Shown: piece after piece, positions 42,276 through 50,689 of the stretch
Position numbering within the stretch: position 1 is the stretch's first letter
How the letters are laid out: the number at the start of each line of letters is the position of its first letter
Assembly: GCF_001945445.1 (NCBI RefSeq)
Contig: NZ_MSXW01000052.1
Location: 46,464 to 110,463 of the forward strand
Direction of reading: 5' to 3'
Source: Pseudomonas sp. PA27(2017)
GTDB lineage: Bacteria; Pseudomonadota; Gammaproteobacteria; Pseudomonadales; Pseudomonadaceae
Length of the DNA: 64,000 nt
Made by a program: the position numbers and the translations under genes
The notes under the pieces: model-generated
Databases searched by the model: none
What the model saw: only the letters and a program-made list of their open reading frames with translations
What the model was told of the DNA's origin: nothing

Positions 42276-43115
42276 GTGGAAACCAGCGTCTTTCTCATGG
42301 TCATCGCCGCCGCGGCCCTGCACGCCGGCTGGAACGCGTTGCTCAAGATCGGCCTTGATCGCTTTCTCACCGCCTCGCTTATCCAGATTGGCGCCGGCAT
42401 CGTCGCCCTCCTCGCCCTGCCCTTCGTGGCCGTTCCCAACGCAGCAGCCTGGCCGTGGATCATCCTCTCGGCGCTGCTGCACATCGGCTACAACCTGTTC
42501 CTGAGCCGCGCTTACCAGCACGGCGACCTCGGTCAGGTCTATCCGATTTCCCGGGGCAGCTCGCCACTGCTGGTGGCGGTGCTTTCCATCCTGCTGCTCG
42601 GCGAGGTATTGCCGGCCGGCCAATGGCTGGGCCTTGGCGTACTGGTCGGCGGCATCTGGCTGATGGCGATACGCGGCGGCCGTGGCAAGAGCAGCAGTGG
42701 CCTGCTGATCAATGCGCTGCTCACCGCCCTGTTCATCGCCGGCTACACCCTGGCCGACGCCAGCGGTGCCCGCGCCAATGGCGACCCGCTGTCCTATTCG
42801 GCCTGGCTGTTCGCGGTCAACGGCCTGGTGATGGCGCTGGTGATACTCGGGCAACGCGGCCCGGGCGTCCTCACCGCACTCGGGCCCCACTGGCGCGCCG
42901 GCCTGCTGGGCGGCGCCATGTCGATGCTGGCCTACAGCATCGCCATCTGGGCCATGACCCTGGCGCCGGTGGCGCTGGTTTCGGCGCTGCGCGAGACCAG
43001 CGTGGTGTTCGCCCTGCTGATCGGCCGGCTGTGGCTCAAGGAGAGCCTGCCGCCGTTGCGCGCCGTGGCCTGCCTGATCATCCTCGCAGGCGTGGCGATG
43101 ATGAAGCTGGCCTGA
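42276..43115 (+). CDS. EamA (DMT-family) transporter
   Basis: A 279-residue inner-membrane permease with ten helices in two EamA repeats (ALHAGWNALLKIGLDRF at the start, AYSIAIWAMTLAPVALVSALRETSVVFALL in the second repeat). The start is a GTG six bases after AGGGAG. This ribosome binding site straddles the right edge of the MITE: its AG belongs to the CTAG duplication. The exported metabolite is unknown. Confidence 0.88.
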   Translation: METSVFLMVIAAAALHAGWNALLKIGLDRFLTASLIQIGAGIVALLALPFVAVPNAAAWPWIILSALLHIGYNLFLSRAYQHGDLGQVYPISRGSSPLLVAVLSILLLGEVLPAGQWLGLGVLVGGIWLMAIRGGRGKSSSGLLINALLTALFIAGYTLADASGARANGDPLSYSAWLFAVNGLVMALVILGQRGPGVLTALGPHWRAGLLGGAMSMLAYSIAIWAMTLAPVALVSALRETSVVFALLIGRLWLKESLPPLRAVACLIILAGVAMMKLA

Positions 43116-43289
43116 ATCGCCGCGAAGGCTCTGGACTGGTATCCCGCACACTTGCTGCGTGGTTATGGCGTAGCCCCGGTGCTATGATCCCTGCCCTGCG
43201 TCGCAAAGGGTATAAATCCGCCGACGCATGTTTGGCCGCCCGTGATCGGCCTTGCGCTCATCGCAACAGACCTGATTAGGAGAATAACC

Positions 43290-43871
43290 ATGGCTTTCGA
43301 ATTGCCGCCGCTGCCGTACGCACACGATGCCCTGCAGCCGCACATCTCCAAGGAAACCCTGGAGTTCCACCACGACAAGCACCACAACACCTATGTCGTG
43401 AACCTGAACAACCTGGTGCCTGGCACCGAGTTCGAAGGCAAGAGCCTGGAAGAAATCGTCAAGACTTCCTCCGGCGGCATCTTCAACAACGCCGCCCAGG
43501 TGTGGAACCACACCTTCTACTGGAACTGCCTGAGCCCGAACGGCGGCGGCCAGCCGACCGGTGAACTGGCTGCGGCCATCGACAAGGCCTTCGGTTCGTT
43601 CGACAAGTTCAAGGAAGAGTTCAGCAAGGTCACCATCGGCACCTTCGGCTCCGGCTGGGGCTGGCTGGTCAAGAAGGCTGACGGTTCCCTGGCCCTGGCC
43701 AGCACCATTGGCGCCGGCTGCCCGCTGACCAGCGGCGACACCCCGCTGCTGACCTGCGACGTCTGGGAACACGCTTACTACATCGACTACCGCAACGTAC
43801 GTCCGAAGTATGTCGAGGCGTTCTGGAACCTGGTCAACTGGGACTTCGTGGCGAAGAACTTCGCTGCCTGA
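43290..43871 (+). CDS. Iron superoxide dismutase
   Basis: A 193-residue cytosolic enzyme that converts superoxide to O2 and H2O2. Iron ligands are visible: H in FHHDKHHNTY, H in WNHTFYWNC, and D and H in CDVWEHAYYIDYRN. Gly-rich GTFGSGWGWL is standard for the Fe/Mn family, and the Fe-specific residues match SodB. The ATG follows AGGAG. bifA follows, as in P. aeruginosa, and a strong terminator separates them. Confidence 0.97.
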   Translation: MAFELPPLPYAHDALQPHISKETLEFHHDKHHNTYVVNLNNLVPGTEFEGKSLEEIVKTSSGGIFNNAAQVWNHTFYWNCLSPNGGGQPTGELAAAIDKAFGSFDKFKEEFSKVTIGTFGSGWGWLVKKADGSLALASTIGAGCPLTSGDTPLLTCDVWEHAYYIDYRNVRPKYVEAFWNLVNWDFVAKNFAA

Positions 43872-43888
43872 GCCCTAGCTCGATGAAG

Positions 43889-43925
43889 ATGCCCTCCTGA
43901 TGCGAGTCAGGGGGGCATTTTTTTG
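43889..43925 (+). terminator. Rho-independent terminator of sodB
   Basis: The stem ATGCCCTCCTGA / TCAGGGGGGCAT, with one G-T pair, a short loop and a run of seven T, lies 17 bases after the sodB stop codon. Confidence 0.88.
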
Positions 43926-44101
43926 CCTGCTGCAATCTGGCGGCATCGACAGGCGGCACTCAAGACTTGGCGTTTCATTCCGAAACAGAACCCAGATGCG
44001 ACAAGATTGGTCGGCGCACGCATGCGCCCTTTGACTGCCAACGCGAGTTTGCCAATACTCAACTCCAATCCGGCGCCGGGTATCGCACAAGGAACTGCCA
44101 T

Positions 44102-46165
44102 TTGAAGCTGGAACTCAAGCACAGCTTGTCCGTGAAACTGCTGCGCGTGGTGTTGTTGTCCGCGCTTGCCGTGGGCGTGGTGCTCAGCCTCGGGCAAATC
44201 GTGTTCGACATCTACAAGACGCGCCACTCCATCACCAGCGACTCCCAGCGCATTCTCGGCATGTTCCGGGATCCCTCCACCCAGGCGGTCTACAGCCTGG
44301 ACCGCGAGATGGGCATGCAGGTGGTCGAAGGCCTGTTCCAGCATGAATCGGTGCGCCAGGCGTCCATCGGCCACCCGGGCGAACAGATGCTCGCCGAAAA
44401 GAGCCGCCCCCTCGCCGACCTGCCCATTCGCTGGCTGACCGACCCGATTCTCGGCGAGGAACAGCATTTCAGCACCCGCCTGGTCGGCCGCGAGCCCTAC
44501 AACGAATACTACGGCGACCTGAACATCACCCTGGACACCGCACTGTACGGGGAAAGCTTTCTCACCAACTCGGTGATCATCTTCATCTCTGGCGTGCTGC
44601 GCGCTCTGGCCATGGGCCTGGTGCTGTATCTGGTCTACTACTGGCTGCTGACCAAGCCCCTGGGGCTGATCATCGAGCACCTGAGCAGCATCAACCCGGA
44701 CCGCCCCAGCGAGAACAAGCTGCCGATGCTTGCCGGCAACGAGAAGAACGAGCTAGGCCTGTGGATCAATACCGCCAACCAGTTGCTCGCCTCCATCGAG
44801 CGCAATACGCACCTGCGCCGCGAGGCGGAAAACAGCCTGCAGCGCATGTCGCAGTACGACTTCCTCACCAGCCTGCCCAACCGCCTGCAACTGCAGCAGC
44901 AGCTCGAACAGATTCTCGAGGATGCCGGGCGTCTGCAGCGCCGCGTTGCCGTGCTGTGCGTGGGCCTGGATGACTTCAAGGGCATCAACGAGCAGTTCAG
45001 CTACCAGACCGGCGACCAGTTGCTGCTGGCGCTGTCCGATCGCCTGCGCAGCCACAGTGGCCGGCTCGGCGCCCTGGCACGCCTGGGCGGCGATCAGTTC
45101 GCCCTGGTGCAGGCCGATATCGAGCAGCCCTACGAGGCCGCCGAGCTGGCGCAGAGCGTGCTCGACGACCTGGAAACGCCCTTCACCCTCGACGATCACC
45201 AGGTACAACTGCGCGCCACCATCGGCATCACCCTGTTCCCGGAAGACGGCGACAGCCCCGAGAAGCTGCTGCAGAAAGCCGAGCAGACCATGACCCTGGC
45301 CAAGAGCCGCTCGCGCAACCGCTACCAGTTCTACATCGCCAGTGTCGACAGCGAAATGCGCCGTCGCCGCGAACTGGAAAAGGACCTGCGCGACGCTCTG
45401 GCGCTGAACCAGCTGCACGTCGTCTACCAGCCGCAGATCAGCTACCGCGACCAGCGCGTGGTGGGCGTCGAGGCGCTTTTGCGCTGGCAGCATCCGCAGC
45501 ATGGTTTCGTCGGCCCGGACCTGTTCATTCCGCTGGCCGAACAGAACGGCAGCATCATCGCCATCGGCGAGTGGGTGCTCGACCAGACCTGCCGCCAACT
45601 GCGCGAATGGCATGATCAGGGCTACAGCGAGCTGCGTATGGCAGTCAATCTGTCCACCGTGCAGCTGCATCACGCCGAGCTGCCGCGCGTGGTCAACAAC
45701 CTGATGCAGATGTACCGCCTGCCCGCTCGTAGCCTGGAGCTGGAAGTCACCGAAACCGGCCTGATGGAAGACATCAGCACCGCGGCCCAGCACCTGCTCA
45801 GCCTGCGCCGCTCCGGTGCGCTGATCGCCATCGACGACTTCGGCACCGGCTATTCCTCGCTCAGCTACCTGAAGAGCCTGCCACTGGACAAGATCAAGAT
45901 CGACAAGAGCTTCGTGCAGGATCTGCTCGAGGACGAAGACGACGCCACCATCGTTCGCGCCATCATCCAGCTGGGCAAGAGCCTCGGTATGCAGGTCATC
46001 GCCGAAGGTGTGGAAACCGCCGAGCAGGAAGCCTACATCATCGCCCAGGGCTGCCACGAAGGTCAGGGCTATTACTACAGCCGGCCGCTGCCGGCCCGCG
46101 AGCTGACCCAGTACCTCAAGCAGTCCAGCCGCTCGCAGCGGCATATCAACCCCGCCACGCTCTGA
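44102..46165 (+). CDS. Cyclic di-GMP phosphodiesterase BifA
   Basis: 687 residues from a TTG eight bases after AAGGA; this equals the length of P. aeruginosa BifA and puts the transmembrane helix at about 12–35. A periplasmic segment (~36–165) and a second helix (~170–190) follow, then a GGDEF domain with a degenerate LGGDQF site and an EAL domain with EALLRW, NLSTVQL and DDFGTGYSSL. BifA degrades c-di-GMP, the inactive GGDEF serving a regulatory role, and so promotes swarming over biofilm. It lies directly downstream of sodB, as in P. aeruginosa. Confidence 0.95.
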   Translation: MKLELKHSLSVKLLRVVLLSALAVGVVLSLGQIVFDIYKTRHSITSDSQRILGMFRDPSTQAVYSLDREMGMQVVEGLFQHESVRQASIGHPGEQMLAEKSRPLADLPIRWLTDPILGEEQHFSTRLVGREPYNEYYGDLNITLDTALYGESFLTNSVIIFISGVLRALAMGLVLYLVYYWLLTKPLGLIIEHLSSINPDRPSENKLPMLAGNEKNELGLWINTANQLLASIERNTHLRREAENSLQRMSQYDFLTSLPNRLQLQQQLEQILEDAGRLQRRVAVLCVGLDDFKGINEQFSYQTGDQLLLALSDRLRSHSGRLGALARLGGDQFALVQADIEQPYEAAELAQSVLDDLETPFTLDDHQVQLRATIGITLFPEDGDSPEKLLQKAEQTMTLAKSRSRNRYQFYIASVDSEMRRRRELEKDLRDALALNQLHVVYQPQISYRDQRVVGVEALLRWQHPQHGFVGPDLFIPLAEQNGSIIAIGEWVLDQTCRQLREWHDQGYSELRMAVNLSTVQLHHAELPRVVNNLMQMYRLPARSLELEVTETGLMEDISTAAQHLLSLRRSGALIAIDDFGTGYSSLSYLKSLPLDKIKIDKSFVQDLLEDEDDATIVRAIIQLGKSLGMQVIAEGVETAEQEAYIIAQGCHEGQGYYYSRPLPARELTQYLKQSSRSQRHINPATL

Positions 46166-46234
46166 CCTGCCGCCTGAAAACCGGATCGCGCCAGCAGACT
46201 CGATCCGGCACCAGCACATCGACCCTTTGCTTAA

Positions 46235-46253
46235 AATGCAAATCTTTCGCATT
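46235..46253. promoter_or_regulatory. Fur box of the imelysin gene
   Basis: AATGCAAATCTTTCGCATT is an imperfect 19-bp palindrome with matching AATGC/GCATT arms, in the style of Pseudomonas Fur sites. It lies 60 bases before the imelysin start codon. Iron limitation should induce the gene. Confidence 0.7.
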
Positions 46254-46312
46254 ATGTTGCAGCTCGCGTGGCCCCCACGCGCACTCCCCATTAACACGCA
46301 AAGGATTTCGTC

Positions 46313-47650
46313 ATGATTCGTATGCCCCTGGCTTCTGCCAGCCTGCTGACCATCGCCATTGCCCTCGCGGGTTGCGGCGAAGACAAGGCGCCTGCCAACC
46401 AAGCCGCCGCCCCGGCTGCGCAAGCGACCGGCAGCAGCGCACCAGCAGCAGCCGGCGCCTTCGACGAAGCCGCTGCAAAGGCCGTGGTCAAACATTACGC
46501 CGACATGGCATCGGCCGTGTTCGACGACGCCGCCAGCACCGCCAAGAAACTGCAAAGCGCTGTCGACGCCCTGCTCGCCAACCCCAGCGACGAAACCCTG
46601 AAAGCCGCTCGCGAAGCCTGGCTGGCCGCCCGCGTACCGTACATGCAGAGCGAAGTGTTCCGCTTCGGCAACACCATCGTCGACGACTGGGAAGGCCAGG
46701 TTAATGCATGGCCCCTGGACGAAGGCCTGATCGACTACGTCGACGCCGACTACCAACATGCCCTGGGCAACCCGGCGGCCGGTGCCAACATCATCGCCCA
46801 CAGCGAGATCCAGGTCGGCGAAGACAAGATCGACGTCACCGAAATCACCCCGGACCTGCTCGCCAGCCTGAACGAGCTGGGCGGCTCCGAAGCCAACGTC
46901 GCCACCGGCTACCACGCCATCGAATTCCTGCTCTGGGGCCAGGACCTGAATGGCACCGGCCCAGGCGCTGGCGAGCGTCCGGCCACCGACTACGTGGTCG
47001 GCGATGGCGCCACCGGTGGCCATAACGAGCGTCGTCGTGCCTACCTGAAAGCGGCCACCGACCTGCTGGTCGCCGACCTCGACGAAATGGCCGGCCAGTG
47101 GAAAGCCGGCGTGGCCGACAACTACCGCGCCACCCTGGAAGGCGAATCCGCCGAGAACGGCCTGCGCAAGATGCTCTTCGGCATGGGCAGCCTGTCCCTC
47201 GGCGAGCTGGCCGGCGAGCGCATGAAGGTCGCCCTGGAAGCCAACTCCACCGAAGACGAGCACGACTGCTTCAGCGACAACACCCACAATTCGCACTACT
47301 ACAACGGCCTGGGCATCCGTAACGTCTACCTGGGCGAGTACAAGAAGGTCGACGGCAGCACCTTGAGCGGCGCGAGCCTGTCTTCCCTGGTCGCCAAGGC
47401 CGACGCCGCCACCGATGGCACCGTCAAGGCCGACCTGGACGCAACCCAGGCCAAGCTCCAGGCTCTGGTCGACAGCGCCAACAAAGGCGTGCACTTCGAT
47501 CAACTGATCGCCGCCGACAACGCCGAAGGCCAGCAACTGGTTCGCGACGCCATCGCTGCGCTGGTCAAGCAGACCGGTGCCATCGAACAGGCCGCCGGCA
47601 AGCTGGGCATCAGCGACCTGAACCCGGATACCGCCGATCACGAGTTCTGA
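46313..47650 (+). CDS. Imelysin lipoprotein (IcmP-like, peptidase M75 family)
   Basis: A 445-residue periplasmic lipoprotein: signal peptide with lipobox LAGC (C20), an Ala-rich linker, and the helical imelysin domain with its GxHxxE metal motif as GYHAIEFLLWG and the ESAENGLRKMLFGMGSLSLGELAGERM stretch. P. aeruginosa IcmP was named for insulin cleavage, but imelysins are now thought to bind iron (compare EfeO). A Fur box precedes it and a terminator follows. It heads a cluster with a di-haem protein, a second imelysin and a DUF1513 protein. Confidence 0.9.
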   Translation: MIRMPLASASLLTIAIALAGCGEDKAPANQAAAPAAQATGSSAPAAAGAFDEAAAKAVVKHYADMASAVFDDAASTAKKLQSAVDALLANPSDETLKAAREAWLAARVPYMQSEVFRFGNTIVDDWEGQVNAWPLDEGLIDYVDADYQHALGNPAAGANIIAHSEIQVGEDKIDVTEITPDLLASLNELGGSEANVATGYHAIEFLLWGQDLNGTGPGAGERPATDYVVGDGATGGHNERRRAYLKAATDLLVADLDEMAGQWKAGVADNYRATLEGESAENGLRKMLFGMGSLSLGELAGERMKVALEANSTEDEHDCFSDNTHNSHYYNGLGIRNVYLGEYKKVDGSTLSGASLSSLVAKADAATDGTVKADLDATQAKLQALVDSANKGVHFDQLIAADNAEGQQLVRDAIAALVKQTGAIEQAAGKLGISDLNPDTADHEF

Positions 47651-47678
47651 TCCAGGCGCCTCATCCATGTAACTGACG

Positions 47679-47710
47679 AGCCGGTGCGTTTTTTGCGCAC
47701 CGGCTTTTTA
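47679..47710 (+). terminator. Rho-independent terminator
   Basis: Stem AGCCGGTGCG / CGCACCGGCT with a T-rich loop and TTTTTAA tail, 28 bases after the imelysin stop codon. It separates this gene from the rest of the cluster, so the downstream genes need their own promoter or read-through. Confidence 0.85.
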
Positions 47711-47752
47711 ATGCTCGCTGACCGCTCGAGTCGCCGTGAAATGAGGATTGCC

Positions 47753-48118
47753 ATGACGCCCTCCCGCTATCGGGTAATCGCTACGCACCGTAGCGAGTAT
47801 CCGGACCCCATCGCTTTCGAGACCGGCACCTTGCTGCACCTCGGCGAGCGTTATGAAGGCCCCGAAGACTGGCAGGACTGGTATTTCTGCCGTACTGACA
47901 GCCACCCCGGTGGCTGGGTACCGCTGCCCCTTCTGGAGTTGCTGGAAGACGGTCGCGCGCGAGCGCGGGAGCGCTACACGGCACGGGAACTGGATACCGA
48001 GTTGGGCGAGCAATTGGTCGCCAGCCGCCACCTCAATGGCTGGCTGTGGTGCCTGCGCGAAGCCAGTGGCGAGACCGGCTGGGTTCCCGAGGAAAGTCTT
48101 GCTGGACCAGCCGATTGA
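47753..48118 (+). CDS. Small two-SH3-domain protein
   Basis: A 121-residue protein from the ATG at 47753 (GAGG six bases upstream). Two SH3-like barrels are visible: YRVIATHRSEYPDPIAFETGTLLHLGERY … GGWVPLPLLELL, and GEQLVASRHLNGWLWCLREASGETGWVPEESL. No signal peptide is present, so it is cytosolic. It is known as a conserved Pseudomonas protein; its role is unclear. Confidence 0.75.
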   Translation: MTPSRYRVIATHRSEYPDPIAFETGTLLHLGERYEGPEDWQDWYFCRTDSHPGGWVPLPLLELLEDGRARARERYTARELDTELGEQLVASRHLNGWLWCLREASGETGWVPEESLAGPAD

Positions 48119-48194
48119 ACGCAAATCCATCTTATTTAAACCTGCGCAGACTGCTAAGATTCCCGCCCTCGATTTCTGCCCACCGGATTCATCC

Positions 48195-49613
48195 ATGCCA
48201 GCGTCATCCGGTCGCCTGCTGCCATTGCTGTTTCTGGCTTTCGGCCTGACCGCCTGCGATCAGTCGCCTACCTTCACCAGCGCCGAACCTGGCGAAGCGC
48301 TGTCCGGCGGCGCCGCCACCGTATCACGCAGCGATCGCGTGGCTTTTTCCCTGCCCTCCGCCAACCTGGCACCCGAACGTCGTCTGGACTTCAGCGTGGG
48401 CAACAGTTTCTTCCGCAACCCCTGGGTGATCGCCCCGTCGACCACCACGGCTCGTGACGGCCTCGGCCCGCTGTTCAACACCAACGCCTGCCAGAACTGC
48501 CATGTCCGCGATGGCCGTGGCCACCCGCCCGAGCCGGGGAGCGTCAACGCTGTATCGATGCTTGTGCGCCTGTCGATCCCGGCCGGCGACGCCGATAGCG
48601 CCGTACTGAAGCGCCTCGGCGTGGTGCCCGAGCCCACCTATGGCGGCCAGTTGCAGGACATGGCCAACCCCGGCGTCGCCCCCGAAGGCAAGGTGCGCGT
48701 TGAGTACAGCACCGAACAGGTACGCTTCGCCGACGGGCACACCCTCGAACTACGCAAACCGCAGTTGAACATCAGCCAACTCGGCTACGGGCCGATGCAC
48801 CCGGACACGCTGTTCTCGGCCCGCGTCGCACCGCCGATGATCGGCCTGGGGCTGCTCGAAGCGATCCCCGAAGCGGCGATCCTCGCCAACGCCGACCCGG
48901 ACGACCGCGATGGTGACGGCATCAGGGGCGTGCCAAACCGGGTATGGGACGATGCCCGTCAGCAGACCGTACTCGGCCGCTTCGGCTGGAAGGCCGGGCA
49001 ACCGACGCTCAACCAGCAGAATGCCCACGCCTTCCTGCAGGACATGGGCCTGACCAGCAGCCTGCTGCCCACCGACGGCTGTACCGAAGCGCAGTCCGAC
49101 TGCCGCGCTGCGCCCCATGGCGGCGAACCGGAAGTCAGCGACAACATCATGGGCATGGTGCTGTTCTACACCCGCAACCTCGCCGTGCCGGCACGCCGCC
49201 ATGTCGACGATGCCCAGGTATTGGCCGGCAAGAGCCTGTTCCACCGCGCTGGCTGCCAGGGCTGCCACACGCCCAGTTTCGTCACCGCTGCCGATGCCGC
49301 CGAACCGGAGCTGGCGGGCCAGACGATTCGCCCCTACACCGATCTGTTGCTGCACGACATGGGTGAAGGCCTGGCCGATGGTCGCGACGAGTTTCTCGCC
49401 AACGGGCGCCAGTGGCGCACCGCGCCGCTGTGGGGGATCGGCCTGACGGAAACGATCAGCGGCCACACCCAGTTCCTGCATGACGGCCGTGCCCGTAACC
49501 TGCTCGAAGCCATCGCCTGGCACGGCGGCGAAGCCGAAGCGGCCAAGCAGCAGGTGCTGCAATTTTCCAGCGAGGAGCGCGCCGCGCTTCTGGCGTTTCT
49601 GAATTCACTGTAA
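48195..49613 (+). CDS. Di-haem oxidoreductase lipoprotein
   Basis: A 472-residue periplasmic protein with lipobox LTAC (C20). Two haem-binding CxxCH motifs are seen, CQNCH with the following VRDGRGHPPE, and CQGCH with HTPSF, which is the layout of the di-haem 'thiol oxidoreductase' family. A Ca-binding-like stretch (DPDDRDGDGIRG) lies between them. It probably performs an electron transfer or oxidation linked to iron handling, beside two imelysins. The start at 48195 has a weak ribosome binding site but gives a proper lipoprotein signal. Confidence 0.88.
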   Translation: MPASSGRLLPLLFLAFGLTACDQSPTFTSAEPGEALSGGAATVSRSDRVAFSLPSANLAPERRLDFSVGNSFFRNPWVIAPSTTTARDGLGPLFNTNACQNCHVRDGRGHPPEPGSVNAVSMLVRLSIPAGDADSAVLKRLGVVPEPTYGGQLQDMANPGVAPEGKVRVEYSTEQVRFADGHTLELRKPQLNISQLGYGPMHPDTLFSARVAPPMIGLGLLEAIPEAAILANADPDDRDGDGIRGVPNRVWDDARQQTVLGRFGWKAGQPTLNQQNAHAFLQDMGLTSSLLPTDGCTEAQSDCRAAPHGGEPEVSDNIMGMVLFYTRNLAVPARRHVDDAQVLAGKSLFHRAGCQGCHTPSFVTAADAAEPELAGQTIRPYTDLLLHDMGEGLADGRDEFLANGRQWRTAPLWGIGLTETISGHTQFLHDGRARNLLEAIAWHGGEAEAAKQQVLQFSSEERAALLAFLNSL

Positions 49614-49623
49614 GGAGCCGCGC

Positions 49624-50685
49624 ATGATCCGTTCTCCGCTGACCCTCGCCCTGCTGGGCCTGACCCTGGCCGCCTGCTCGCCGGCCGATCCTCAGGCCAC
49701 CACCAGTTCGGCGCTGGCCGAAGGCGTGTTGCTACCGGCCCACGCTACCTGGAAAGAGGCCGACGTCGCCCTGGCCAGCAGCGCCAAGGCGTTCTGCGCA
49801 GGCCAGGAAGACCTGGCCACCGCTCGCCAGGCCTTCCTCACCACACAAAGCGCCTGGGCCAGCCTGCAGCCACTGGCGGTTGGCCCGCTGGCCGAAGGCA
49901 ATCGCACCTGGCAGGTGCAGTTCTGGCCGGACAAGAAGAATCTGGTGGCTCGCCAGGTCGAGGCACTGGTCAAGGCCAAGCCGCAACTGGGCGCGGCCGA
50001 CCTGGAAAAGGCCAGCGTGGTCGTCCAGGGGCTCACTGCTTACGAGTACCTGATGTTCGACCCTGAAATCGACCTGCAGAACGCCGAACAGAAAGCTCGC
50101 TATTGCCCTCTGCTGGTGGCGATCGGCGAGCATCAGCAGGCGCTGGCAACTACTGTGCTGGACCAGTGGCAAGGCGACAATGGCGCCCTGGCGCTGTTTC
50201 GCACCTTCCCGAACGAACGCTACGCCGAAGCGGGCGAGGCGATCTCCGACATGCTGCGTACTCAGGTCAGCGCCATCGATGGCCTGAAGAAGAAGCTCGG
50301 CGCCCCCCTGGGCCGGCAGAGCAAGGGCGTACCGCAGCCGTATCAGGCCGAAGCGTGGCGCAGCCAGGCCAGCCTGAGCAACCTGGGCGCTGCATTGAAC
50401 GGTGCCGAGCAACTCTGGCACGGCGCCAAGAACGATGGCCTGCAGGCCCTGCTGGGCAGCGACCAGGACGATCTCAAGAAGCGCATCGACGCCGCCTACG
50501 CGGAAAGCCTCAAGCAACTGGCCGGCCTGCAGCGCCCGCTCGGCGAACTGCTCGCCGACGATGCAGGCCGCCAGACTCTCAATGCCTTCTACGACAGCCT
50601 CAACGTACTGCACCGCCTGCACGAAGGCGAGCTGGCGCGAGCGCTGGGCATCCAGCTGGGTTTCAACGCCCACGACGGAGACTGA
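49624..50685 (+). CDS. Imelysin-family lipoprotein with altered GxHxxE motif
   Basis: A 353-residue helical lipoprotein with signal and lipobox LAAC (C17). It is shorter than the first imelysin of the cluster. Where imelysins have GxHxxE this one reads GLTAYEYLMF, with Thr at the His position, so metal binding by that site should be reduced or lost. The gene starts 11 bases after the di-haem gene with AAGGAG upstream, and the DUF1513 gene follows at once. A role as scaffold or adaptor of the iron module is plausible. Confidence 0.87.
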   Translation: MIRSPLTLALLGLTLAACSPADPQATTSSALAEGVLLPAHATWKEADVALASSAKAFCAGQEDLATARQAFLTTQSAWASLQPLAVGPLAEGNRTWQVQFWPDKKNLVARQVEALVKAKPQLGAADLEKASVVVQGLTAYEYLMFDPEIDLQNAEQKARYCPLLVAIGEHQQALATTVLDQWQGDNGALALFRTFPNERYAEAGEAISDMLRTQVSAIDGLKKKLGAPLGRQSKGVPQPYQAEAWRSQASLSNLGAALNGAEQLWHGAKNDGLQALLGSDQDDLKKRIDAAYAESLKQLAGLQRPLGELLADDAGRQTLNAFYDSLNVLHRLHEGELARALGIQLGFNAHDGD

Positions 50686-50689
50686 ACCC

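Noticed and set aside
40111..42504. 797-residue plus-strand ORF
   Set aside because: It runs antisense to argP and part of the epimerase, out of frame with the exporter, and across the MITE; its composition shows no protein-like order.
43152..43188. sodB promoter TTGCTG … TATGAT
   Set aside because: The spacing of 25 bases between boxes is too long, and no better -35 fits the TATGAT, so it was not listed.
44753..47668. 971-residue minus-strand ORF
   Set aside because: It is antisense to bifA and the first imelysin gene, which both have clear family sequence; long mirror frames are normal in high-GC DNA.
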